Positions 19,507 through 28,520 of a DNA stretch of 64,000 nucleotides are shown one piece after another; position 1 is the first letter of the stretch, and each line of letters begins with the position of its first letter. Source of the stretch: Candidatus Haliotispira prima. Its GTDB lineage: Bacteria > Spirochaetota > Spirochaetia > SP-2023. The notes beneath the pieces are model-generated. The model made no database searches and had not been told where the DNA came from. It worked only from the letters and a program-made list of their open reading frames with translations. A program made the translations under genes and the position numbers. The stretch covers positions 2,542,001-2,606,000 of the forward strand of contig CP123443.1 of NCBI GenBank assembly GCA_029867005.1. Direction: 5' to 3'.

Positions 19507-21102
19507 CTATGACAGTTGATCAATACGGGAGTCATTGCCACTTTGTTCGTCGGGTTCTTTTCCTTTACCGGATTCTTCGGACGGCTTTCCACAATATTCT
19601 CCGAAAGACTCCTTCCGGAAAAAAGAGCGGAGAAACAACAGGCTCGTCTTCCAAAAGATGTAGAAATCCAGACCCAAAGTCCAATTTCTGCGGTAGTATA
19701 AATCAAGACTGACCCACTCGTGGAAACCCATGTGGTCACGATCGTGCAACTGGGGCAGACAGGTGATGCCCTGCATACATTCCAGACGCATAAAATCTCT
19801 TTTTACATAGTGTTTAACCTCTTCCTCCAGATGAGGCCGGGGGCCAATAATGCTCAGATGCCCCAGCAGCACATTGGCAAATTGGGGAAATTCATCCAGG
19901 CTGGTACGCCGTAAGAATTGGCCAATGCGTGTCACCCTCGGGTCGTTCCTAATTTTGAACAAAGGGCCATCGCCATCGCGCTCATTCCGGCCCAACAGCT
20001 CATCCTTGGCCTGTTCCGCATTTTTGTGCATCGAACGGAATTTGAAAAACGGAATGATCTGCCCGTCCTTACCTACCCGTTTACTGACATAGAACACCGG
20101 CCCAAAATCAGAGAGGAAGATCAACAAGCTGATCAACAGCCCCAAGGGCAGGAACAACAACAACACACTGAACGATACTCCAATGTCAAACAGACGTTTG
20201 ATCGTAATATTGAAAAGATCATCCCGATTTGTAGTTGTATGATCTACAATCGGGATATAGGAGAAGACCTTCGTCCAGTGCCGGGTATCGGGCAGGGACG
20301 ACAGGTCAGGCACTATATAATAACCAATAGCATGTTCGTCACAGGCCCTCGTGATTTGCTGCAACACTTCTTCGGAAAGCTTCGGCCCGAGGAAAATCAC
20401 AAGTTCTCCGATATGGTGCCTGTAAATGACATCCATAAAGTCGTCGTAGTATTCCGGTTTCGGGTCACCCCGATACGCATGATCGGGGTCCCAAGTTGGC
20501 CGATTATCCCAGATCCAAACCTGTTCTTTATCCTTATCTTTGCTGAGCCTGTCCGACCCCGCCGGTTTCTCCAGTCTGCTCAGAGTGCCACAAAATTCTT
20601 TTGTTCCACCCATATCCTGAAAGAATTTGTCCACACGGAAGCGGCCGCTCGAACGCCCGACCAGCATCACCTTTTTGTGAAAATAGCCATGCAGGGAGAG
20701 ACTTTTGAGCCACAGGAAGTAGAGCAGGTGCATTCCGAACAGAGTCACAATGCCAAAACCAAAGAAAATTATGGCCTTCCAGGCGGCCAGCTCAAAATCT
20801 CTGACGACGACAGATTCTATGGCGATAACGCAAGCGACAGCTAAGGTGGCAATTCCCAGATTTTTGCCCACAATTAAAGTGGTGACTTTGAGGTAAGAAT
20901 GCACTCCGTGGGCGTAAAGCTCCGTCCACATCAGGGTGAAGTAGACGGCCAAAAATACACCAAGAAAAGACACATACATGGGCACGGCGTTCAAGGCTGC
21001 ATCAAAGTAACTACGGTAGACACCGAGAGCCCGATAATAAGCCAATATCAGCAGCACGGACTGGACACTGATGTTGACCGTAAAGTGTATGTATTTTTTC
21101 AT
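19507..21102 (-). CDS. Polyprenyl-phosphate sugar-1-phosphate transferase (WbaP/exopolysaccharide type)
   Basis: Integral membrane enzyme that starts a polysaccharide by moving a sugar-1-phosphate to undecaprenyl phosphate. The 531-residue product has four to five N-terminal membrane segments (about 8-145), a central soluble domain, another membrane segment (about 315-335) and the catalytic bacterial sugar transferase domain with KRVGKDGQIIPFFKFRSM, RIGQFLRRTSLDEFPQ and LLGHLSIIGPRP. Sits 78 bp after the glycosyltransferase stop in the same direction, probably one operon. Confidence 0.93.
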   Translation of the reverse strand: MKKYIHFTVNISVQSVLLILAYYRALGVYRSYFDAALNAVPMYVSFLGVFLAVYFTLMWTELYAHGVHSYLKVTTLIVGKNLGIATLAVACVIAIESVVVRDFELAAWKAIIFFGFGIVTLFGMHLLYFLWLKSLSLHGYFHKKVMLVGRSSGRFRVDKFFQDMGGTKEFCGTLSRLEKPAGSDRLSKDKDKEQVWIWDNRPTWDPDHAYRGDPKPEYYDDFMDVIYRHHIGELVIFLGPKLSEEVLQQITRACDEHAIGYYIVPDLSSLPDTRHWTKVFSYIPIVDHTTTNRDDLFNITIKRLFDIGVSFSVLLLFLPLGLLISLLIFLSDFGPVFYVSKRVGKDGQIIPFFKFRSMHKNAEQAKDELLGRNERDGDGPLFKIRNDPRVTRIGQFLRRTSLDEFPQFANVLLGHLSIIGPRPHLEEEVKHYVKRDFMRLECMQGITCLPQLHDRDHMGFHEWVSLDLYYRRNWTLGLDFYIFWKTSLLFLRSFFRKESFGEYCGKPSEESGKGKEPDEQSGNDSRIDQLS

Positions 21103-21180
21103 AGGAAGATCCCGTCACGCCCGGATGACATCAAGGAACACAGTACAGAGACTTCATAAATAATGGATTAGAAAACGTCG

Positions 21181-22590
21181 CTAGACGCTAAAAATATGGC
21201 CCGCACGTTTCATACGTCGTCGTGAGGCACGAATTTCATCACCGTAATCGGTAAAAATATCATCCAAAATATTCTTTAGGGCCTCTAAACTAAAGGCTTT
21301 CTCTGCCACCTTACAATTGTGGTCGACAATAGTCTTCTTCAGCTCCGGATTGCATAAAATCCTCTCCAAGTCTTCCAACGCCTGGTCCGGAATAATCAGG
21401 TTTCCACTTTCGTCATAGCGATCGACAATCTCCACACCGCGCGGACCGATAGTACGGATATCGGTCTTATAGACCAAATAGGTGCTGACGACAGTTAGCA
21501 GACGGGCCGCCCAAGCTTCCAACAACGCGTTACCAAAACCTTCCCAGACCGGCAGGTAGGTGGCAAAATCGGCATTGACCAGCACATCACGGTTCGTGTA
21601 GATCTTGCGGCCTTGGGCATCTGTGCCCCGCACAGCTTCCACCCGACCGGCCATAACTTCCATCCTGATGCCATGGCTTTTGGCCAGAGATTCAACCTGC
21701 GGCAGGTAGCCCTCTCCTTCGTCGCCGGCATACAGTGAAATGATAAAACGAACCTTACCTTGGTATTTGGGGAACCTTTGCACAAAGGCACTCAGAAAAC
21801 GAATGGAATCTTCAATTTTTTTGCGCGGCACGATGCGAGTCGGCTGTAACACAAACAACTCATCGTCCTTAATGCCAAAACTCTGACGCAAGTCACTATT
21901 ATACTCGTCTTTCAGTGGAGGATTCGAAAAATCTTCACAATTGGGCACAATAGTGGCGGTGATGCGTTTAAACGTGAACAGAACATGTTCGGCATAAGAA
22001 GAAATGACCGCATGGTCAATGCCGGGTGCATTGGGTGGCATTACCTTGTTAAGAAGTTCGGCAATGTGGTTATTGTAGAATCGACTGCGCTCCCACCAGA
22101 AATCGTGATGATGGAACAGGCAGGCCATGTTCCGTTCCGTTGCTATAGTGTAAATGGCCACACCCGCCAAGATGGACATCGGCATGGCATTGGTGTTTTC
22201 CCCAACCATCACATCAATATTGCGCTCAAAGAAAAAGCTCTGAAGTTTGTTGGCGACATCGACTCCTTCTTTCCAAATGCGGCTCATCAATTGGTGTTGA
22301 GTCTGTTCGTCCATCGGAGCCGAGAGTCTGTTACTGGTGATATACGGGAAGGCCAAATCTCCAATTTCCTTCTGTGTTTGGGTGCCAAAACCAATTTCCG
22401 GGACCAAAAAGTGATTCTCTTCGGCTACATTTTCCACCGGGTTGGGGAACTCTCCCCCAATCACAAATATCTCATGACCAAGCTCTTGGAGTACTTTGAT
22501 CCATTTGTCCACTTCCAGAGACACACCGTCAACATCTCCCAACTTACCCGCAATAAAAGCAATACGATACTGATCTCTCATTTTCATCAA
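21181..22590 (-). CDS. GT4-type glycosyltransferase
   Basis: 469-residue cytoplasmic enzyme with two Rossmann-like halves. N-terminal half begins IAFIAGKLGDVDGVSLEVDKW; the C-terminal half has VLQPTRIVPRKKIEDSIRF and the nucleotide-sugar-binding segment YLPVWEGFGNALLEAWA (the E-x7-E motif of the GT4 family). Likely adds a sugar to a lipid-linked or surface polymer together with the downstream sugar transferase. Start is one of several close Met codons (22590, 22587, 22581). Confidence 0.88.
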   Translation of the reverse strand: MMKMRDQYRIAFIAGKLGDVDGVSLEVDKWIKVLQELGHEIFVIGGEFPNPVENVAEENHFLVPEIGFGTQTQKEIGDLAFPYITSNRLSAPMDEQTQHQLMSRIWKEGVDVANKLQSFFFERNIDVMVGENTNAMPMSILAGVAIYTIATERNMACLFHHHDFWWERSRFYNNHIAELLNKVMPPNAPGIDHAVISSYAEHVLFTFKRITATIVPNCEDFSNPPLKDEYNSDLRQSFGIKDDELFVLQPTRIVPRKKIEDSIRFLSAFVQRFPKYQGKVRFIISLYAGDEGEGYLPQVESLAKSHGIRMEVMAGRVEAVRGTDAQGRKIYTNRDVLVNADFATYLPVWEGFGNALLEAWAARLLTVVSTYLVYKTDIRTIGPRGVEIVDRYDESGNLIIPDQALEDLERILCNPELKKTIVDHNCKVAEKAFSLEALKNILDDIFTDYGDEIRASRRRMKRAGHIFSV

Positions 22591-22874
22591 AGACTCCTTT
22601 GTCCGGACACCCTAGCAAAAAGTCCGGTTCTGCGCAATAAAATTCTGTCACCCAAGCGGCCTCAATCCTGTTTCGTACTTGTCCCGGTACTTGGCACATC
22701 TTCGCATTCCACACGATCAGACTTGCCCCTCTCTTATCATTCGGATACATTGGGTCATCGTTTCTTATTTTCAGCGGTCTGCCGTGATTTCTGCCATAAC
22801 GGTTTCGGAATCCGGGATGTCCTGCCGTTTAGCGGTATGATGTCAAGCGAGATAAGAAAAGAAAAGGAGACTAC

Positions 22875-23630
22875 ATGAAAGCCAAAATCCTACTTTTTAC
22901 TCTGTTGCTAATCGCCCCGCGCGCCTTTGCCCAAAGAGTGCCGATAGACCTGAACATTCAATTGGGGGTCAATACCACTTTATCGAGTTTGACCGACTAT
23001 GCCGAAAATATGAAAAAGCTTTCCGAAGGGGCGATATCTTTGGACGCAGCCTATAAGAGGGGCAGTGGCAGTTTTACCGACCTTGCCGCCGCCGGAGCGG
23101 ACTTGAACAAAGTAATTCAGGGTTACAACGGTGCCGCGTCTGCTTTCACCGAGGCCTTGGCCAACACCCGCTTTGGCTTCGGGCTCCAGTTCGGTTTCAA
23201 GCCCCTCAATACCAAGGTTATCACCTTGGCTTTAGGGGCCAGTAGCGGTCTGCGAATGGGCTTACTGGAGAATGTGGTGTTTGCGGACCAAGGCACGATG
23301 ATCATGTTTGATGTGCCCATACACGCCTACGTTGCCCTGGAGTTTCTCGATTTTCTGCGCTTTGATGGCTTGCTTGGTGTCGTTCTTTCGGCCAGTTCTC
23401 AAGACCTCCAGGACTTCACGGCCAAACCTCTGGAAGGTGCGGCAAAAGGTGCCCAGCTTCTCGACAGTGCATTCAATGCCCCAAAGTTTGATATGTTGCT
23501 GCGTACCTCTCTTTCCATGTTTTATCTCGAACTCAACGGCTCCATCAATCTCGAAAAACCCACAGAGTTCTCCCTCTTCCGCGTCGGAGTGGGAGTGAAC
23601 CTGAAAGTCGCTTCACTGCTGCAAAAATAG
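22875..23630 (+). CDS. Secreted, predicted envelope protein of unknown function
   Basis: 251 residues with a clear signal peptide (KAKILLFTLLLIAPRAFA, cleavage after AFA) and a body of short strands and Gly-rich turns (LNIQLGVN, FGFGLQFGF, VGVGVNLKV), which could be a small barrel. No family was recognised. AAAAGGAGA stands 4-12 bases before the ATG. A strong terminator follows. Confidence 0.75.
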   Translation: MKAKILLFTLLLIAPRAFAQRVPIDLNIQLGVNTTLSSLTDYAENMKKLSEGAISLDAAYKRGSGSFTDLAAAGADLNKVIQGYNGAASAFTEALANTRFGFGLQFGFKPLNTKVITLALGASSGLRMGLLENVVFADQGTMIMFDVPIHAYVALEFLDFLRFDGLLGVVLSASSQDLQDFTAKPLEGAAKGAQLLDSAFNAPKFDMLLRTSLSMFYLELNGSINLEKPTEFSLFRVGVGVNLKVASLLQK

Positions 23631-23638
23631 ACTGTTAT

Positions 23639-23666
23639 ACCGCCTCTTTTCGGGGCGGTTTTTTTG
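23639..23666 (+). terminator. Intrinsic terminator
   Basis: ACCGCC (23639-23644) pairs with GGCGGT (23654-23659) across a 9-base loop and is followed by seven T residues. Confidence 0.88.
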
Positions 23667-23711
23667 ACAGCAACTTTCCCGGACTACAAAACGGGGACGG
23701 AAGGGATTCCT

Positions 23712-24452
23712 ATGCAAAAAGCTCCGATCATCATTGGGCACAGGGGGGCCATGGGGCACTACCCCGAAAACACCCTGCCCTCTTTTGAGGCGGCCTTTCT
23801 ACAGGGTTGTGACGGTATTGAGTTTGACGTGCAGCAGAGCTCAGACGGCCAAATTCTGGTATTCCATGACTGGGAACTGGAACGCTGCACAGACGGCCAA
23901 AGCCTGCTGCGGGAAAAGACGGCCGCCGAACTGCGCCGTCTGGACGCAGGCTCTTGGTACGATGCTTCTTTTCTCGGGACGCAAATCCCTACTTTGAAAG
24001 AAGTATTAGACCTCGTGTCCCGACAGGACACAGAGAAACTGGTCAATATAGAAATCAAGGAACTGTTTTCAGAGCAGCGGGGCACTGTCGAAAAGATTGT
24101 CGCCATTGTGCGGAGCCAAAGCACAGAACAACAGCAAAACATCGTGATTTCCTCGTTTAGCCACAACCTGTTGGCCCAACTCCATCGGCTGGCCCCGGAA
24201 ATCAAGATTGGACTACTGGTCGGCGATACTTTGGAGCGGCTGCCCGGATACATCGAGCAACTGAGCTTCCCCGTCTTTAGCTACCATCCCTACATCTCCC
24301 TGCTAAGGGAAGAAGACGTGCGGTGGGTGCGAACGCAAGGCATCAAAATATACCCCTGGACAGTCAATTCCAAGTACCAACTGGAAACCTGCCTGAGACT
24401 CGGCGTGGACGGGATTATGAGCAACTACCCGGACATCATAAACAAGGTCTGA
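23712..24452 (+). CDS. Glycerophosphodiester phosphodiesterase
   Basis: Cytoplasmic GlpQ/UgpQ-type enzyme that splits glycerophosphodiesters into sn-glycerol 3-phosphate and an alcohol. The 246 residues begin with the catalytic IIGHRGAMGHYPENTLPSF (HRG...PENT), then GIEFDVQQSSDGQILVFHDWELERCTDG (metal-binding E and D, general acid H), and end in GIKIYPWTVN and GVDGIMSNYPD. No signal peptide, so UgpQ-like. The start is set at the ATG (23712) just before the conserved sequence. Confidence 0.95.
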   Translation: MQKAPIIIGHRGAMGHYPENTLPSFEAAFLQGCDGIEFDVQQSSDGQILVFHDWELERCTDGQSLLREKTAAELRRLDAGSWYDASFLGTQIPTLKEVLDLVSRQDTEKLVNIEIKELFSEQRGTVEKIVAIVRSQSTEQQQNIVISSFSHNLLAQLHRLAPEIKIGLLVGDTLERLPGYIEQLSFPVFSYHPYISLLREEDVRWVRTQGIKIYPWTVNSKYQLETCLRLGVDGIMSNYPDIINKV

Positions 24453-24793
24453 TCCGCAACACACACCAATGACCCCGGACAAATCAAGGTCGCAAAGACA
24501 AAAAAGTACGGTAGCTTGGTGAAGACCCCAAACCGGATTTCGTTTTTTGTGCCGGGCGAATGCCTCAGCGCAGGCCTCTCGGTACAGCGCGCATTGATAC
24601 AGTGACCCGGATGCGAAAATACAGCCAAGAAACTCTGTGAGATTTATTCTCTAGACTCTCTGACAGGTCCCCGGTTCTAAACTCAGGGCAGAAAATTCAG
24701 GCGAGAGATGAAAAACCGGAAAGCCACCGGAAAATGGCAGAAACTCTGTCCTTCAGGAATCTTTTTCAGGAGTCTTTCCAGGAACCCTTCCCC

Positions 24794-26248
24794 ATGCCCA
24801 CACTCAACTGGATTGGTAAAGAACAAGTCGTCACCCATCACGGCGAAGTCCCATTCCGCAAGCTGGAACATTGTTATCGTTTTTGTGCAGACTCAAAATC
24901 GACCTTAAAACAAGGCCCGAAACAAGGCGCAGAACAAAACAGGGAACAAACCCCAAGACAAACTTTAGACCGAAATGAAACCCCTGACGAGGAGGGTGAC
25001 GAGGGCGGCAATATGATTATCCACGGCGATAATCTGGGAGCTCTCAAGGCCTTGCTGCCTTTATACGAAGGCAAAATTCAGTGTATATATATAGACCCAC
25101 CCTACAATACCGGCAACGAAAGCTGGGTCTACAACGACAACGTCAATCACCCCAAGATCAAGAATTGGCTGGGCAGCGTAGTAGGCAAAGAAGGGGAAGA
25201 TCTCTCCCGCCACGATAAATGGCTGTGCATGATGTACCCCAGGCTTGTGCTCTTACGCCAGCTGCTGGCCGCAGACGGGGCTATTTTTATTTCCATCGAT
25301 GATAACGAAGCATTCAACCTAAAATTAATGCTGGATGAAATCTTTGGAGTGCTGAACTATCAGGCAAATCTCATATGGAAAAGCAGACAAATTGCGGACA
25401 GCAGAAATAAAACGATGATCTCAAAAGACCATGAATATATTTATGTATACAGCAAGTCAGATCTATTTTCATTGAGAGGCAAAGCTTCGGACAAATCCAA
25501 ATATTCAAATCCGGACAATGATGAACGTGGCCCTTGGATGAGTAGCAGTCTATTGGGTTTGGCCAGTGCTGAGCAAAGACCCAACCTGCATTATGAGATT
25601 CAAGACTCTCTAACAAATAACACGTACCCCTGCCCTCCCAACACCGGTTGGCGTTATTCACGGGATACAATGCGAAAGAAAATAGAAGAAAAAAGGATAT
25701 TTTTCCCCAACAAGCCGGGGGGCCGGCCTCGTGAAAAGAAATTTCTCCGTGAGTTATCCAGTGAATACACTGGTTTTTCAACTATTTTAGATTCGGATAT
25801 CGGTTTTACTCTGCACGGGACCCGCTCTGTCCGCGAAATCATGCCGGAGGCAAATTTCGCTTTTCCAAAACCGCATGAATTAGTGGCAGCTTTATTACAA
25901 CAGGCAACCACCAAAGACTCCATCGTCCTGGATTCTTTCGCCGGTTCCGGCACCACTGCCCACGCGGTGTTGAAGCTGAACAGGGAAGACGGCGGAAACA
26001 GGAAATTTATTCTGGTTGAGCTGGAAGACTATGCCGAAAGCATCACCGCCGAACGTGTGCGCCGCGTGGCCACCGGCTACGGACAGGACGACAAAACCGT
26101 GCCGGGCACGGGCGGCAGCTTTAGTTTCTACCGACTCGGGCCGGCCCTCTGCCACAATGAGACGGGAAACGGGAAACGGAAAAAAGTCGGGGTGGAGGGA
26201 CTCGAACCCCCGATCTTCTGCTCCCAAAGCAGACGCCTTAGCCACTAG
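24794..26248 (+). pseudogene. 3'-truncated type III-like site-specific DNA methyltransferase (Mod)
   Basis: Amino-methyltransferase of the beta arrangement: motif IV CIYIDPPYNTGNE comes first, motif I LDSFAGSGTTAHA later. It begins MPTLNWIGKEQVVTHHGE, in line with known adenine methyltransferases of this group. A Gln/Arg/Glu-rich insert with 12-bp near-repeats (about residues 40-73) precedes IIHGDNLGALKALL. The family usually continues well over 100 residues past GGSFSFYRLGPAL; here it runs on for only about 30 residues, and the last 20 or so are the antisense of a tRNA-Pro gene. The target-recognition partner and a restriction (Res) gene are absent. Probably non-functional as an R-M system; methylation activity is uncertain. 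Confidence 0.8.
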
Positions 26249-26259
26249 GCTACACCCCG
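26187..26259 (-). tRNA. tRNA-Pro (anticodon TGG)
   Basis: Read on the reverse strand: acceptor CGGGGTG/CACCCCG with discriminator A, D-stem GCCT/AGGC, anticodon stem TCTGC/GCAGA around TTTGGGA (anticodon TGG), and T-arm with GGTTCGAGTCC. CCA is not encoded. It overlaps the 3' end of the truncated methyltransferase frame on the other strand. Confidence 0.95.
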
Positions 26260-26463
26260 AATAAGTCGCAGCATCCTACCGGTTTTCCGGCCTTTGTCAA
26301 TAAGCCCTCAATAAGCCCCGGAAGCCCCGGCCCTGCAAACTTGGCATTCAATACCTGTCAGAAAATAACGATGCCTGCAATGCCTGCAATGCCAAGCTGA
26401 ACTGCAAATTTTTCCTGCCGATAAACCCGCAGCAAAAGAGATGCCTCCACAGAGAAAAACAGA

Positions 26464-27405
26464 CTAAGGCGTGTCCGCGCGGTACTCGTTCTCCTGCAAG
26501 ACTCTATTCTTCAACTGCTCCGCGTGTTCACGCACCTCTTGAGAAATGGCCACCGCTCCGGCCCACTCGTAGAAACCGGCCGCCTCGTTCGGACGCTCCA
26601 ACCCGTATGCGGCCCGGGCCCGCATGAACAGGGCATTGATGTCCTTACTCCCGGCTATATTGCCCAACTCCTTGGCTTGACGCTGTGCCTCGCGCAGCGT
26701 CCGGGCCTTCTTTCGCCGACCGGGATCCTCTCCCCGTGCCTGAGCCGCCTGTTTGCGAATGTTGCGCCCGGCAATATAGCGGTCCAACAGCCGGGCAGCT
26801 TCCTCAAAGTCCTGTTCTTCAAACAATTTGAGCACCGACAGCCCATAGAGGGAATCTGTGTAATCCGGTTTAATCTCCAAAGAACGTTCATAATCCCACT
26901 CGGCCTGTCCCTGGTACACAATGCGCTCATCACCGTCAATACTATTCTTCATCAACCAGCCGGAACACAATGCGCGATAATAAAATAATGTAGCATTATT
27001 ACCCTCAAACTCAATGGCCTTATCCAAATAACGCCGTGCCTCCCGGTACATACCGTGGTTCATAAAGATTAAGGCTATCGCCTGGCTGCGGTTCGCATAG
27101 CGGGCCCGCTGCAATAACGGCTTTTGGATGTCCTTACTCAAAACCTTCAATTCTTTGGCCAGAGCTTTCAGACGCTGTTCCTGAGACTTGCTCAACCCCT
27201 TCTCACGCAACATTGCCACCGGGTTCTGCTCTTCGATGCTCAACAACTGCTCTTCCGGGCGCACGGGCCCGTCAAAAGCGTTCCGGCCGGAACAGGACAG
27301 CAGCAAAATCGACAGCAGTACCCAAAATCCCAAGCTCTTCCGCCCAAGCCCGCCTTTGGACCTGTTTGCCCTTTCACCGACTTCCATTTCCTGTCTTGTC
27401 ACCAA
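26464..27405 (-). CDS. TPR lipoprotein
   Basis: 313 residues with a lipobox (WVLLSILLLSCSG, Cys at about residue 38) and helical tetratricopeptide-type repeats (about residues 95-290: MNHGMYREARRYLDKAIEFEG, AEWDYERSLEIKPDYTDSLYGL). Probably anchored in a membrane and acting as a protein-binding scaffold. A GTG start at 27405 is supported by GGAGAAG 8 bases upstream. It lies 15 bp after the Xer gene in the same direction, so co-transcribed. Confidence 0.85.
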   Translation of the reverse strand: MVTRQEMEVGERANRSKGGLGRKSLGFWVLLSILLLSCSGRNAFDGPVRPEEQLLSIEEQNPVAMLREKGLSKSQEQRLKALAKELKVLSKDIQKPLLQRARYANRSQAIALIFMNHGMYREARRYLDKAIEFEGNNATLFYYRALCSGWLMKNSIDGDERIVYQGQAEWDYERSLEIKPDYTDSLYGLSVLKLFEEQDFEEAARLLDRYIAGRNIRKQAAQARGEDPGRRKKARTLREAQRQAKELGNIAGSKDINALFMRARAAYGLERPNEAAGFYEWAGAVAISQEVREHAEQLKNRVLQENEYRADTP

Positions 27406-27420
27406 TACTTCTCCCGGAAC

Positions 27421-28410
27421 CTAGCGGCCCAACTTTTCGTGTTCTCGGGCCAAATCAGCCGTCTGCAAATGCGTGTAAACTTGGGTCGTCACCAAGCTGC
27501 TGTGCCCCAACATCTCCTGCACAGACCGCAGATCTGCCCCTCCCAACAACAAATGAGTGGCAAACGAATGGCGTAGGGTATGCACTTTGCACTCCAAGCC
27601 CAGCAACGCAGCATATTCTTTAAAACGCTTCCACAGACCTTTACGGCTCAAGGCCCCACCCTTTTGGTTGACAAACAAGGAGCTTCCCAACATTGGCCGG
27701 CCTCCCCCACCAAAACGAGGGCGAGCCTCCGTCAGGTATTTCTTGAGCCAGTGGGCCGCTTCTTCTCCCAAGGGTACTAACCGTTCTTTATCGCGCTTGC
27801 CCACCACTCTCAACAGACCTTCTTCAAAGTACAGATTCCCGCGCTCCAAGGCTATAACTTCTGAAACACGTAAGCCACAACTATAAATTAGTTCCAGTAT
27901 GGCACGGTCGCGCAAACATCCTGCCACCTGCAATTCCATCCTCCGACTGCCGGGTTGGGCACTCGTGCCTCCACTCGTGCCTCCACCACAGCCTCTCTCT
28001 ACTTCTTTTGTCAAAGGATGCAGTACCACATCCAGCAAACTCTCCACTTCTTCCACGCTCAACACAACCGGCAATCGCTCCCGGCTCCGGGGTCGATCCA
28101 GCAGCTCAAAAGGCTGGTCTAAGCGCAGGCCGGAAAATTGCAGGTAACGAAACAGGGCGTTCAGGCAACTATTCACTTTGAGCAGACTGCGAGGTGCCAA
28201 TTCGGTCGAACGCATCTGTAAGTATTCTTCCAGCTCCGTGTAGCCTATTACACAGAGGTCTCGCTCGCCCAGAAAAGCACAGAGTTTACCGGCCTCAAAG
28301 CAATACACCTCGATACTGGCCTTGCTCAAACCCTTTTCCAAAGTCAGATAGTTACTGTACAGTGAAAGTATGTGACCGTTTTTGGTATTTTCGTCCGACA
28401 ACTCGAGCAT
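27421..28410 (-). CDS. Tyrosine recombinase of the XerC/XerD type
   Basis: 329-residue site-specific recombinase, probably for chromosome dimer resolution. The N-terminal SAM-like domain (about 10-110) is followed by the catalytic domain with CGLRVSEVIAL (Arg), VGKRDKERLVPL (Lys), HTLRHSFATHLL (His, Arg), GHSSLVTTQVYTH (His, nucleophile Tyr). A Gly/Ser/Thr-rich insert lies near residues 140-160. Sits downstream of ftsZ with a terminator between. XerC versus XerD is not decided. Confidence 0.93.
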   Translation of the reverse strand: MLELSDENTKNGHILSLYSNYLTLEKGLSKASIEVYCFEAGKLCAFLGERDLCVIGYTELEEYLQMRSTELAPRSLLKVNSCLNALFRYLQFSGLRLDQPFELLDRPRSRERLPVVLSVEEVESLLDVVLHPLTKEVERGCGGGTSGGTSAQPGSRRMELQVAGCLRDRAILELIYSCGLRVSEVIALERGNLYFEEGLLRVVGKRDKERLVPLGEEAAHWLKKYLTEARPRFGGGGRPMLGSSLFVNQKGGALSRKGLWKRFKEYAALLGLECKVHTLRHSFATHLLLGGADLRSVQEMLGHSSLVTTQVYTHLQTADLAREHEKLGR

Positions 28411-28448
28411 CCTCAGTTTCTGAGTTTACCATAATTTCGGATAAAATA

Positions 28449-28483
28449 AGAGCGGGCAGCACACTTTCAGTGCCGCCCGCTCT
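28449..28483 (-). terminator. Intrinsic terminator of the division operon
   Basis: A 14-bp stem with one mismatch (28449-28462 against 28470-28483, GC-rich) and a 7-base loop. On the reverse strand the stem is followed by TTATTTTAT, as expected for termination after ftsZ. Confidence 0.85.
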
Positions 28484-28520
28484 CATTATTTGCCGAATTT
28501 GTGGATGTCGATGTGGACCC

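Noticed and set aside
26190-26248. C-terminal VEGLEPPIFCSQSRR segment as part of the methyltransferase
   Set aside because: It is the antisense translation of the tRNA-Pro gene.
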